Below, in pieces: positions 8,297 to 19,300 of a stretch of 64,000 nt of DNA. Numbering within the stretch: position 1 is the first letter of the stretch; each line of letters opens with the position of its first letter. The position numbers and the translations under genes were made by a program. The DNA is from DATARH01 sp963746885 (GTDB lineage: Bacteria > Pseudomonadota > Alphaproteobacteria > ATCC43930 > CGMCC-115725): NCBI GenBank assembly GCA_963746885.1, contig CAVVDM010000003.1, forward strand, positions 310,001 to 374,000. Direction: 5' to 3'. Below the pieces are notes generated by a model, which made no database searches, was not told the DNA's origin, and saw only the letters and a list, made by a program, of their open reading frames with translations.

Positions 8297-10636
8297 ATGA
8301 GCGTGCAGGCGATCGGGCAGAAGGTGCGTCGGGAGGAGGATCGCCGCCTGTTGACCGGGCGCGGCCGCTACGTCGACGACGTATCGGTGCCGGATGCCGC
8401 GCGCGGCCATGTGGTGCGCTCGCCGCACGCCCATGCGCGCCTCGTGTCGATCGATGCGACGGCGGCCCGCGCTGCGCCGGGCGTGCTCGCGGTGCTGACC
8501 GGCGCCGAACTGCGGGCGCGCGGGCTCGGCACGCTGCGCCCCAACGTGCCGCGGCGCAAGCAGAGCGGCGCTGCGGCGTTCGTCTGCCCGCAGCCGCTGC
8601 TGGCGCAGGACCGCGTGCGCTATGTCGGCGACCCGGTCGCGTTTGTTGTCGCCGAGACGCTGAACCAGGCGAAGGACGCCGCCGAGCTGCTGCAGATCGA
8701 GTACGCGCCGCTACCCGCGGTCATCACCGCCGAGGCGGCGCTCGCCCCGGGCGCACCCGCGGTTTGGGACGACAACCCGGGCAACGAGGCCTTCACCTAC
8801 GAGGCCGGCAACAGGGCCGCCGCCGCCGCCGCCTTCGCGCGCGCCGCCCACATCGTGCGCCACCGGATCGTCGTCAACCGCGTCACCGCCAACAGCATGG
8901 AGCCGCGCGGCTGCCTTGCGCAGTACGATTCAGACGACGAGCGCTACACGATTCGCTGCACGGTGCAGTCGGTGCACCAGATTCGCGCCGCGCTTGCCGG
9001 GCAGATTTTCCGGGTGCCGCACCACCAAATTCGCGTCGTCTGCGACACGATGGGCGGCGGCTTTGGCATGAAGGGCGGCTGCTACCCGGAATATGCGCTG
9101 TCATTGTGGGCCTCCGAGGTCGTCGGGCGGCCGGTGCGCTGGACGGCCGAGCGCAGCGAGGGGCTGCAAAGCGACGAGCAGGCCCGCGGCAGCATCGTCG
9201 AGGCCGAATTGGCGCTCGACGCCGGGGACAAATTCCTTGCTCTGCGGACCCGCTGGCGATCGGCGATCGGCGCCTATTTCTCGACCGACCGGCCGGCCAT
9301 CCCGTTGACCATCGGGATGGGCTGCCTCGTCAACACCTACACATTCGAGGCGGTGCACACCGAGGTCACAGCGGTCCTGACCAACACGATGACGACCGCC
9401 CCCTATCGCGGCGGCAGCCGGCCCGAGCCGATTTATGTCGTCGAAAGCGTCATCGACAAGGCGGCGCGCGAGCTCGGGCTCGACCCGGCCGAATTGCGCC
9501 GGCGCAACACGATTGCCGCGAGCGCGATGCCCTACACGACGCCGATGCGGCAGACCTACGACAGCGGCGATTTTGCCAAGAACCTCGGCGACGTCCTGGC
9601 GCTCTCGGCCTATGACGGCATCGAGACACGCCGCGACGCGGCGCACCGGCGCGGCAAATTGCTCGGCATCGGCGTCGCGACGACAGTGGCGGCTACCGGT
9701 GGGCGCGACTACGAGCACGCCGAAATCCGCTTCGACCCGTCGGGCGGGGTCGTCTTGCTGACCGGCAGCATGGATCACGGCCAGGGCCACGCCACGACCT
9801 TCAAGCAGGTGCTGTCGGACAAGCTCGGCATCGACGCGGAGCGCATCCGCTACCGCTGGGGCGACAGCGACCTCGTGACGATGGGGATCGGCACGTTCGG
9901 CTCGCGCTCGGCCCAGCTCGCCGGCTCGGCCATCGTCACCGCCGCCGACCGGCTCGTCGACAAGGAGCGCCGCATCGCCGCGCACATGATGGAGGCGGCG
10001 GCGAGCGACATCGTGTTCGAGCAGGGCCGCTTTACGATTGCCGGCACCGACCGTTCGCTGTCGCTCGACGAGGTGGCGCGGCAATCCTTCAACGGTGCGC
10101 AACTGCCCGAGGACATCGAGACCGGCTTTACCGAGCGCTCGAATTTCGGTCCGGCCGACGCGGCGACCTTCCCGTCGGGCGCGCATGTCTGCGAGGTCGA
10201 GATCGACATCGACACCGGCGAGGTGACGCTCGCGCGCTACTGCGCGGTCGACGATGTCGGGACCATGCTGAACCCGCTCCTGTGCGAAGGGCAGATCCAC
10301 GGCGGCATCGTCCAGGGCGTCGGCCAGGCGCTGCTGGAAAATCTGGTCTACGATCCTGCGAGCGGCCAGCTCGTGACCGGCTCGTTCCAGGATTACGCGA
10401 TGCCGCGCGCCGACAATTTCTGCCGCTTCGAACTCAATGAGAATTCGACGCCGACCGACCGGAACCCTTTAGGCGTCAAGGGGGTCGGCGAAGCCGGCAC
10501 GATCGGCGCGATCCCGGCGGTGATGAACGCGGTCAACGACGCCCTCGCCATGATCGGTGCGCCGCCGGTCGAACTGCCGGCGACGCCCGAGAAGGTATGG
10601 CGCGCGATCCGGCAGGCTCCCGGCGCCGGAGCCTAG
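8297..10636 (+). CDS. Xanthine/CO-dehydrogenase family molybdopterin-binding large subunit
   Basis: 779 residues, the usual length for CoxL-type subunits. The order of motifs is right: GQKVRREEDRRLLTGRGRYV at the start, then RVTANSMEPRG, the pterin loop GGGFGMKGG near residue 253, the active-site loop PYRGGSRPEP near 373, and the C-terminal GVKGVGEAG holding the catalytic Glu. The active-site loop differs from form I CO dehydrogenase (AYRCSFR) and is closer to form II-like hydroxylases. It should hydroxylate a carbonyl or N-heterocycle at a Mo-molybdopterin centre. No iron-sulfur or FAD subunit lies next to it, which is odd for a soluble enzyme of this family. The start is the ATG at 8297, in the divergent gap with the MFS gene. 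Confidence 0.88.
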   Translation: MSVQAIGQKVRREEDRRLLTGRGRYVDDVSVPDAARGHVVRSPHAHARLVSIDATAARAAPGVLAVLTGAELRARGLGTLRPNVPRRKQSGAAAFVCPQPLLAQDRVRYVGDPVAFVVAETLNQAKDAAELLQIEYAPLPAVITAEAALAPGAPAVWDDNPGNEAFTYEAGNRAAAAAAFARAAHIVRHRIVVNRVTANSMEPRGCLAQYDSDDERYTIRCTVQSVHQIRAALAGQIFRVPHHQIRVVCDTMGGGFGMKGGCYPEYALSLWASEVVGRPVRWTAERSEGLQSDEQARGSIVEAELALDAGDKFLALRTRWRSAIGAYFSTDRPAIPLTIGMGCLVNTYTFEAVHTEVTAVLTNTMTTAPYRGGSRPEPIYVVESVIDKAARELGLDPAELRRRNTIAASAMPYTTPMRQTYDSGDFAKNLGDVLALSAYDGIETRRDAAHRRGKLLGIGVATTVAATGGRDYEHAEIRFDPSGGVVLLTGSMDHGQGHATTFKQVLSDKLGIDAERIRYRWGDSDLVTMGIGTFGSRSAQLAGSAIVTAADRLVDKERRIAAHMMEAAASDIVFEQGRFTIAGTDRSLSLDEVARQSFNGAQLPEDIETGFTERSNFGPADAATFPSGAHVCEVEIDIDTGEVTLARYCAVDDVGTMLNPLLCEGQIHGGIVQGVGQALLENLVYDPASGQLVTGSFQDYAMPRADNFCRFELNENSTPTDRNPLGVKGVGEAGTIGAIPAVMNAVNDALAMIGAPPVELPATPEKVWRAIRQAPGAGA

Positions 10637-10825
10637 CGGGTCAAAAATGTTCGAGATAAAGCCCGTCAGGACTTCTGCCGATCTGGAAGCGACGGTAAGC
10701 CTCGCTCGAGGTCGATTTGACTCGAACGGTGAGCCGGCCTCCGGGTTCAGCCCTGATGACCGGCGGTGCCGGCGCGGCTATGCTTTGGGCGCGGCTCGAC
10801 CGCTGCGCCGCGGGGGAGGGACGAC

Positions 10826-11911
10826 ATGACGAAGCGCTCGGATGACCTCGTCGCGGCGGTCGGCGCGCGGCTGCCACGGCGCGCGATGCTGCGTGGCGTC
10901 ACCGCCGGGTCAGCGGCGGCGTTGCTGGCCGCGGCGGGCACCGCCCGCGCCGCCGATGCCGGGCCGTTTCCGCCGCATCCGCGCTGGAAATTCGTGTTCG
11001 TAAACCATGTCACGACCAACGCCTTCTTCGTGCCGTGCCAGTACGGCATCGCCGACGCCTGCGCGCTGCTCGGCTGCGATTACCAATGGACCGGCTCGGA
11101 TACTTCCGATGTGGCGCAGATGGTGAATTCGATGAATGCCGCGATCGCCGGCAAGGCCGACGGAATCGCGGTGTGCATCGTCGACCCGCACGGCTTCGAC
11201 CGGCCGGTCGCGCGGGCGCTCGATGCGGGGATCCCGGTGTTCAGCTACAACGCCGATGCGCCGCACGGCAGCAGTAACCGCCGGCTCGCCTATATCGGCC
11301 AGGATCTCTTTCTGTCCGGCCAGCTGATGGGCGAGCGCATCGTCAAGCTGGTCGGCGAGGGCGAGGTGGCGATCTTCATCGCCACTCCGGGCCAGCTAAA
11401 TTTACAGCCGCGGGTCGACGGCGCGCTGGACGCGATCAAGAAATCCGGCGCCAAGATCGCGGCGACGATGATCGCCACCGACCCGACCGTGAACAACGCG
11501 CTGACCAAGATCCGCGCCTATTACCTCGGCCACCAGAACGTCAAGGGCATGTTTGGCGTCAGCGGCGGCGATTCGATGAATTGCGGCCTGATCATGCGGC
11601 AGTACGAACTCGGCAAGAAGGGCGTGCATGCCGGCGGCTACGACTTGCTGCCGCGCTCGCTGGAATTGGTGCGCGACGGGTTTCTCGATTTCGTGATCGA
11701 CCAGCAGCCCTACCTGCAAGGCTTCTACACGGTCATGGAGATGTTTGCGTTCAAGGTGTCGGGTGGGCTGGTCGGTCCGGCCGACATCAATACCGGGCTC
11801 AAATTCGTCACCAAGGACAGCGTCGCGCCCTACCTCTCGACCAAGACCCGCTACGAGGGCAGCGCGGCCGAGCCGCAGATCGTGCCGCACAGCGGCGCGA
11901 TCAGCGGCTGA
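10826..11911 (+). CDS. Sugar ABC transporter periplasmic substrate-binding protein
   Basis: 361 residues from MTKRSDDL, preceded by a GGGGGAGGG ribosome site. A twin-arginine-like signal (LPRRAMLRGVTAGSAAALLA) directs it to the periplasm. The body is a RbsB-type (Peripla_BP_4) fold: FVNHVTTNAFFVPCQYGIAD opens the first lobe, and GKADGIAVCIVDPHGFD and GIPVFSYNADAP are the conserved ligand-binding strands. It heads an operon with a permease, an ATPase, a cupin protein and nagA, so an amino sugar, or a sugar released from one, is a reasonable cargo guess. That is inferred from context only. Confidence 0.9.
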   Translation: MTKRSDDLVAAVGARLPRRAMLRGVTAGSAAALLAAAGTARAADAGPFPPHPRWKFVFVNHVTTNAFFVPCQYGIADACALLGCDYQWTGSDTSDVAQMVNSMNAAIAGKADGIAVCIVDPHGFDRPVARALDAGIPVFSYNADAPHGSSNRRLAYIGQDLFLSGQLMGERIVKLVGEGEVAIFIATPGQLNLQPRVDGALDAIKKSGAKIAATMIATDPTVNNALTKIRAYYLGHQNVKGMFGVSGGDSMNCGLIMRQYELGKKGVHAGGYDLLPRSLELVRDGFLDFVIDQQPYLQGFYTVMEMFAFKVSGGLVGPADINTGLKFVTKDSVAPYLSTKTRYEGSAAEPQIVPHSGAISG

Positions 11912-11941
11912 TCCCCAAACCACGAACCGGAGGCACGCCGG

Positions 11942-12948
11942 GTGGTCGAAACAGTCGGGCGGCCCTCGGCGGCGCGTCGCGGCGTGACGCGGTGGCTGCA
12001 CGGGTTTCTGCTGCGGCCGGAGGCCAGCGTCGTCGTCGTGTCGGCGGCGCTCGTCCTTTATTTCGAGTTGGTCAACCCGAATTTCCTCAGCGACGACAAT
12101 CTGCAGACGCTGTCGCAGTTCGTCGCGGCGCCGGTGATCATCGCATGCGGCGAGATCATGCTGTTGATCTGCCGCGAGATCGACCTGTCGGTCGGCCAGG
12201 TGTTTGCCCTCGCGCCGTTCGTGATGGGGTTTGCCCAGGCCGCCGGGCTGCCGACCGTCGCCGCGATCCTCGTAGCGCTGGCGGTCAGCGCGCTGATCGG
12301 CCTCGCGATCGGGCTCGTCACGATCGGGCTCAGCGTCCCCTCGTTCATCACGACGCTCGGTATGCTGTTCCTGATCAACGGGCTGACCTTGACGATCTCG
12401 CGCGGCTTCCCGGCCAACATCCCCGGCGGCGCGGTGCTGACGGGGATCATGGGCGCCTGGGGCTATGCCGAGATCGTCTGGGCGGTCGCCGTCGTGGCGG
12501 TCATGCACATCGTGCTGCGCCACACGCGCTGGGGCCTGCACACGATCGCCACAGGCGGCAACCTCGTCGCCGCCGCCGAGGCCGGCATCCGCATCAACCG
12601 CATCAAGATCGGCAATTTCGTGCTGACCAGCACGTTGGGCGGCTTCGCCGGGCTGCTGGAAGCCTTCCGCGTCGGCTCGGCCGACCCGCTGGCGGGCGGC
12701 AGCAACATCATGTTCCTCGGCGTCGCGTCCGGGGTGATCGGCGGCACTGCCATCGCCGGCGGCGCCGGCACGATCATCGGCGGCCTCGTCGGCGGCATCA
12801 TGCTCGGCGTGTTGCAGGACGGGTTTACCTTGCAGGGCATCAACGCCTTCATGTTCAACATCATCATCGGCGCCGCGATCCTGATTGCGATGGTCGCCAA
12901 CATCCACCTTGCGCGCTGGCGCGCCCCCGGCTCGTTGGGCGGCGCGCG

Positions 12949-12952
<4 letters not shown>
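11942..12952 (+). CDS. Sugar ABC transporter permease (RbsC-like)
   Basis: 336 residues, GTG start with CCGGAGG upstream. About nine hydrophobic segments make up a BPD_transp_2 domain. The EIDLSVGQVFALAPFVMGF segment is the usual conserved cytoplasmic-loop region of RbsC/XylH permeases, and GGNLVAAAEAGIRINRIK is the EAA-like coupling loop to the ATPase. It moves the sugar delivered by the upstream binding protein across the inner membrane. Its TGA overlaps the ATG of the ATPase gene (ATGA), showing translational coupling. Confidence 0.9.
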
Positions 12953-13713
<761 letters not shown>

Positions 13714-13736
13714 ATGTAAGCAACAGGAGGAACGCA

Positions 13737-14249
13737 ATGGCATTCGAAGTACGCCGGATCGTCACCGGCCACGACAATAACGGCAAGGCCATCGTCGCCA
13801 GCGACGAGCGCATGGCCGCAATCGGCTCGCCCGCGCGGCCGGGCATCTCGCGCTGCGAGGTCTGGTCGGCCGACAAGATGCCGGTCGACAACTCCGAAGG
13901 CGCCGCCGCCGCCGCGCAGCGCAAAGGCTATGTCGTTCGCCACAATTACGTCGGCTCGGGCCAGGGCAATGTGTGCCGGATCGTCGAGTTCTCACCCGGC
14001 GGCGGCAAGTTCATGCACCGCACCGAGACGCTCGATTACGCGATCCTGCTGTCGGGCGAGTGCGATCTCGAGCTCGACGACGGCAAGACCGTGCACATGA
14101 AGGCGGGCGATATCTGCGTGCAGCGCGGCACGATGCACGCCTGGGTCCCGACCGGGCCGGGGCCGGCCGTATTCGCCTTCGTCCTGATCGACGCCGACCC
14201 CGTCGAGGCGGGCGGCCAGAAGCTCGTTACGCATTACCCGGCACGCTAA
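13737..14249 (+). CDS. Cupin-domain protein of the sugar operon
   Basis: 170 residues, ATG preceded by CAGGAGG. The C-terminal half is a small beta-barrel: SPGGGKFMHRTETLDYAIL carries the first cupin motif with His and Glu, and GDICVQRGTMHAW carries the second motif with its His. It probably binds a metal and a small carbonyl or sugar-like ligand. It sits between the ABC transporter and nagA, 23 bases after the ATPase gene, and is likely part of the same transcript. Enzymatic role unknown. Confidence 0.82.
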   Translation: MAFEVRRIVTGHDNNGKAIVASDERMAAIGSPARPGISRCEVWSADKMPVDNSEGAAAAAQRKGYVVRHNYVGSGQGNVCRIVEFSPGGGKFMHRTETLDYAILLSGECDLELDDGKTVHMKAGDICVQRGTMHAWVPTGPGPAVFAFVLIDADPVEAGGQKLVTHYPAR

Positions 14250-14269
14250 GGCGGTCGGCGGCTTCGCCA

Positions 14270-15430
14270 ATGCGGCGGGCGATCGCCGCCGACATCGTGT
14301 TCGACGGCGCGGTTCGGCATCGCGACTGCGCCGTCGTCATCGAAGGCAGCGACATCGTGGCCGTGCTGCCGCGGCGCGAATTGCCGCGATCGATCCGCGT
14401 GACGGAAATGCCGCCCGGAACGTGGCTCGTCCCGGGCTTTATCGACGTCCAGGTCAATGGCGGCGGCGACGTGCTGTTCAACGACGCCCCGACCCCGGAG
14501 GGGGTCGCCGCAATCGCCGCCGCGCACCGCCGCTTCGGCACGACCGGGCTGCTGCCGACGCTGATCAGCGACCGCGCCGAAACGATGCGCGCAGCCGGCG
14601 CGGCGGTCGATGCCGTGAGCGGCGTGGCGCCCGGGGTTCTCGGCATCCATTTCGAGGGCCCGTTCCTGTCGCGCGAGCGCGCCGGGGTGCATGACAAGGC
14701 GATGCTGCGGGCACCGGGAGCGGCCGATTTCGATCTGCTGACGACGCGACACAGTGGGGTCACGCTGGTGACGCTGGCGCCGGAATGCGTCCCGTCCGGG
14801 TTCATCGCCGGCCTGGTTCGCGCCGGCATCCGCGTCGCGCTCGGCCATTCGATGGCGAGCTATGCCGAGACGCGCACCGCGCTCGCCGAGGGGCTTTGCG
14901 GCTTCACGCATCTGTTCAACGCGATGCGGCCGATGATGGCGCGCGACCCCGGGCCGATCGCAGCGGCGCTCGAAGCGCCGGGTACATTCTACGGACTGAT
15001 CGTCGACGGCGTGCATGTGGCGCCGCCGATGCTCCGCCTCGCGCTGCGCGGGGCCGGGCAGGCGATGCTGGTGACGGATGCGATGCCTCCGGTCGGCGGC
15101 AAGCAGCAGGGTTTCATGCTCGCCGGTAAACGGGTCACCGTCAGCGACGGACGTTGCACGACGCAAGACGGCACGCTGGCCGGCTCGGTCCTCGACATGG
15201 CAAGCGCGGTGCGCAACTGCGTCCGGCTGCTCGGCATGAGCCTGCCTGACGCGCTGCGCCTTGCCGGCGCCGCGCCGGCCGCCTTCCTCGGCCTCGCCGA
15301 TCGGCTCGGGCACCTCATGCCCGGCTGCCGCGCCGATGTCGCGGCGCTCGATCCGGGCGAGATCCGGGTGCTCGCCACCTGGGTTGCCGGCGAAGGCGAT
15401 GCGGCTGCCGACGCCGTCGCCGCGCGCTGA
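14270..15430 (+). CDS. nagA: N-acetylglucosamine-6-phosphate deacetylase
   Basis: 386 residues, the expected length. GFIDVQVNGGGDVLFND is the NagA signature after the first beta strand. HFEGPFLS holds the metal-binding Glu, RVALGHSMA and THLFNAM the His ligands, and VTDAMPP the catalytic Asp. It removes acetate from GlcNAc-6-phosphate, feeding amino-sugar breakdown or peptidoglycan recycling. It starts 20 bases after the cupin gene and closes the sugar operon. No nagB is visible, so the next step must be encoded elsewhere. Confidence 0.9.
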   Translation: MRRAIAADIVFDGAVRHRDCAVVIEGSDIVAVLPRRELPRSIRVTEMPPGTWLVPGFIDVQVNGGGDVLFNDAPTPEGVAAIAAAHRRFGTTGLLPTLISDRAETMRAAGAAVDAVSGVAPGVLGIHFEGPFLSRERAGVHDKAMLRAPGAADFDLLTTRHSGVTLVTLAPECVPSGFIAGLVRAGIRVALGHSMASYAETRTALAEGLCGFTHLFNAMRPMMARDPGPIAAALEAPGTFYGLIVDGVHVAPPMLRLALRGAGQAMLVTDAMPPVGGKQQGFMLAGKRVTVSDGRCTTQDGTLAGSVLDMASAVRNCVRLLGMSLPDALRLAGAAPAAFLGLADRLGHLMPGCRADVAALDPGEIRVLATWVAGEGDAAADAVAAR

Positions 15431-15496
15431 GGGCGGGCGCGCGACACCTGCGGATATGATACAATCCTCGCCTCTAAGCCATTTGTGGGGGATCCG

Positions 15497-16339
15497 ATGG
15501 GACTCGCGGTTCGCCGTCTGGCGCCGACCTTCTGCGCCGAGATCGACGATGTCGACCTGAACCGGCTCGACGCCCCGGCGGCAGCCGCGATCAAGGATGC
15601 TTGGCTGGCACACAAGGTGCTTGTCTTTCACGGCCAGGAACTGGACGAAGACGGTCTCGTGCGCTTTGCCGAGCGGATCGGCGAGACCGAGATCCATCTG
15701 CGCCAGGCCCGCACCACCGGGCGCCGCGAGGTATTGCTGGTCTCGAACAAGACCGAGGACGGCAAGCCGATCGGCCGGCTCGGCAATATGGAACTCAACT
15801 GGCACATGGATCAGATCTTCATGGCCCAGCCGACCGCCGGCACGATCCTCTACGCGGTCGAGGTGACGCCGGAGGGCGGCGACACCTGGTTCTGCGATCT
15901 CGGCGGCGCCTACGACGCCCTGCCGCCGGCGCTCGGGCGGCAGATCGACGGTAGGCGCGCCATCCATTCGGCCGCGACCGCCGATCGCCGGGTCGGCATC
16001 GAGCTGAGCGAGGAACAGCGCCGCCGCGCTCCGGAAGTCGCCCATCCGCTCGTCCGCACCCACCCGCTGAGCGGCCGCAAGGCGTTGTACTTCAGCATGA
16101 ACCACACCGACCGGCTCGACGGGACGTCGGAGGCGGACAGCCTCCCGCTGATCGAGGAATTGCGCCGCCATGCCACCCAACCCGACTTTGTCTACCGGCA
16201 CCACTGGCAGGTCGGCGACCTCGTGTTGTGGGACAACGCCGCGACGATGCACCGGCGCGACCCGTTTCCCGACCGCTACCCGCGGCTGATGCGCCGCGTC
16301 GGCGTCAATTTCCCCGCGGAATTGCGGACGCCGTTCTAG
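15497..16339 (+). CDS. TauD/TfdA-family Fe(II)/2-oxoglutarate dioxygenase
   Basis: 280 residues from the ATG of MGLAVRRLAP, with GTGGGGGA as ribosome site. A GTG four codons upstream is less likely. The facial triad is visible: His and Asp in NWHMDQIF (near residue 100) and the distal His in NAATMHRRDPF. The 2-oxoglutarate-binding Arg should be in RYPRLMRRV near the C-terminus. It couples 2-oxoglutarate decarboxylation to hydroxylation of an unknown acid such as a sulfonate, phenoxyacetate or other carboxylate. A TATGATACAAT stretch at about 15456 could be its -10 region. It ends 32 bases before the large glycosyltransferase gene. Confidence 0.9.
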   Translation: MGLAVRRLAPTFCAEIDDVDLNRLDAPAAAAIKDAWLAHKVLVFHGQELDEDGLVRFAERIGETEIHLRQARTTGRREVLLVSNKTEDGKPIGRLGNMELNWHMDQIFMAQPTAGTILYAVEVTPEGGDTWFCDLGGAYDALPPALGRQIDGRRAIHSAATADRRVGIELSEEQRRRAPEVAHPLVRTHPLSGRKALYFSMNHTDRLDGTSEADSLPLIEELRRHATQPDFVYRHHWQVGDLVLWDNAATMHRRDPFPDRYPRLMRRVGVNFPAELRTPF

Positions 16340-16371
16340 GCGCCGCCGCCCCGGCCGTCACAGGAACCGTC

Positions 16372-19300
16372 ATGCAAGGGTTGTTCGGCGATTACGAGGA
16401 GATAAGAAAGTCGGGGCTGTTTAACGCCGAATATTACCTGGCCGAATACCCCGACGTGGTCGAGCGCAACCTCGATCCGCTGGTCCACTATCTCGAGGAA
16501 GGAGCGCAGCAGGGCCGCAACCCCAGTCCGGAATTCGACAGCGCGTTCTACCGGGAGCAATGCCGGCAGAAAGGCGAAGAGCCGAGCAACCCGCTGCTGC
16601 ACTACATCCGGATCGGCCTCGCGCGCGGCTTCGGGCCGCGCCCCGGCGATCCGCCGGCAGACAAACCGCCGCCGGTCACCGCCAGCCAGCGCTCGCGCGC
16701 CCGGAACCAAGCCGGCCGGCAGCCGATCCTTGTCGCGATCGAGTCGCTGGGGGTGATCGGCATGCCGGACGGGTCCTCGCGATTTTCGGTCGGCGGCTGG
16801 GCCTTGGCGGCGGCGCCGGTCAGCGAAATCACCGCGTCGATGAACGGCCGGATCGTCGGCACCGCCACCTACGGGCTGGGGCGGCCGGATGTCGCCCGAT
16901 TGTACCCGGACCGCGAGGCCGCCGCGCATTGCGGCTTCCTGCTTGCCTTCGAGCTGCCAAGCATCGAGAGCGGCGTGGTCGAGCCGCTGCTGACGGTGCA
17001 TACCGCCGACGGGGAAGTCGGTCAGCGCTCGCTGCGCGTCGAGATCCCCCCGCAGGAGATGGATGTCGGCATCGTCGACCCGCGGAACCAGACTGGCACC
17101 GCGGTGGCCGGCACCGGCCCGCTCGCAATGCAGCTCTATATCGACAACGCTTCGGTCGACCGGGACGGGATTCTCCACCTGGAGGGCTGGGTCGTCTGCC
17201 TCGTGCAGATCGAGTCAGTCGACGCCTTTATCGGCGACGTGCGCATCGGCATGACCGAATTCGGCCGTGCCCGCGCCGATGTCGAAAAGGCCCATCCGGA
17301 CTATCCGAATTCCCGCTTCTCCGGCTTCATCCTTGCAACCGATGTCAGCCATCTCGCCTCCGGCAAAAAGACCCTGACGATCAGGGCCGTGGCGCGGACC
17401 GGCATTACCGGCGAAGCGACGACGGAGGTGACAATCCCCCGCCGGTCCGCGGCGCGGGGAGCGACACCGAAAATCGGCTTCAGCTACCACTGCGACGAGG
17501 TCACGCTGACCACCGCCGGGCGGTTCTACCTTAAAGGCTGGGCGGTTTGCGCGGCAGCGACGGCGGAAATCGTCGTGTTTCTCGACGAGGAAGAAATCGG
17601 CCGCGCTGAACTCGGATTGGAGCGACCCGATGTCGGCAACCTGTTCCCGGCTTTTCCCCATGCTCGACACCCGGGCTTCACACTCGACGCGCAGGTGGGC
17701 CAGTCCCGTGCCGGAGAGCACCTGATCACGCTTCGGGTATCCCTGGGTGACGGCGAGGTCCATGAGGCGCTGCTTCCGGTCTTCGTCCGCGAAGCAAACG
17801 AGCCGGGCGCGGCAGCGGCCGAGGACTCCGATCATAGGCTGGAAATCGACAACCCGCCTGTGATCGACGGCAAGGTCGCGGCTCCGATCGGCGGCAATCT
17901 GGAGATCAGCGGCTGGGCGCTCGCACGTGCCGGGGTCGCCGCGATCGACATCGCGATCGACGGAACGCCGATCGCGCTCGCCGATTACGGCTTGCGCCGG
18001 CTCGACGTCCGCTCCGCTTTTCCCGATCGCGACGATGCGCTCGCCAGCGGTTACAGCGCTCTCCTCCCGCATCGCGTCTTGCCCAAGGGCAGGCATCTGG
18101 TGTCGGTCACCTTGCGCGACCGGGCCGGACAGACGGCGAACACCGAGTTTCAGATCGAAGTCAAGGAACGCTCCGACACGAGCGGGCCCTGGTCGCTGCG
18201 GCGCAAGATGGCGCAGGCCGAGATCGATCTGTCGCTGCGCATTCTCGAACGCCGCGGTCGGCAGCCGATCTTTCTGGTGGTGCTGCCGGTGACTGACGAG
18301 GCGAAATCGCTTGGTCAGGCGGGCGCCACGATTGCCTCGCTATGCGCCCAGGCCTACCCGAACTGGCGGCTCCTGATCGCGCCGCAGGGCACGCACGCCA
18401 AGTCGGCCGCCGCGCTGCTCGCTGCGATGGGCGGGTTGCGCGAGCGCGGCGACGTCCTGTCTGATGCAACCCTCGGGGCTCTCGCCGAGTTGGCCTCGCT
18501 CGCCGGGCGGCCGGCGAGCGAGACGTTCCTCGCGGTGCTGGCGCCGGGCGACGAACTGGGCGTCGACGCTTTTCTCGAAATGGCCATCGCCGCGGCGCTC
18601 TATGCCGAGGCTGATTTTCTCTACAGCGACGAGCGCTGCCGCAATCCGGCGTCCGGCACGGTTGATGCCTTTTTCAAGCCGCAATGGTCCCCTGACCTGA
18701 TGCTGGCGACGAATTATGTCGGGCAGCTTTGGTGCGCACGCGCGGATCTGCTCGGTGCCGTCGCCGACCGGACCGAGAAGCTGCTGGACGGCGGCGAATA
18801 CGATCTGGTGTTACGCTGCACCGAGGCGGCGAAACGGGTCCGGCATATCCCGGCGGTGCTATGCGAGCGCGGCGAGCGGGCGCCAGACGACATCGACAGC
18901 ACCGAGCAGGCGGTCGCCGCGCTCGGTCGCGCGCTTGCCCGCCGCGCCATCTCCGGCGAGGTCGGCCCCGGCCTCGTCGCCGGCACGCATCGGCTGAAAC
19001 GGGCGTTGGAGCGGCCCGGGCTGGTCTCGATCATCATCCCGACCTGCGCCGCGCAGGGCCTGATCGAGACCTGCATCACGACGCTGCGCCGCCTGACCAC
19101 CTATCCCGATTATGAAATCATCTGCATCGAGAACATCCCGCCGAAAGATCGAAAGTGGCGAGCGTGGCTGCGCCGCAACGCCGACCGGGTGATCTCGACC
19201 AACGAACCGTTCAACTGGTCGCGGTTCAACAACCTCGCGGCGGCGCAGGCCAAGGGGCGCTTTCTGCTGTTCCTCAACGACGACATCGAAATCACCGACC

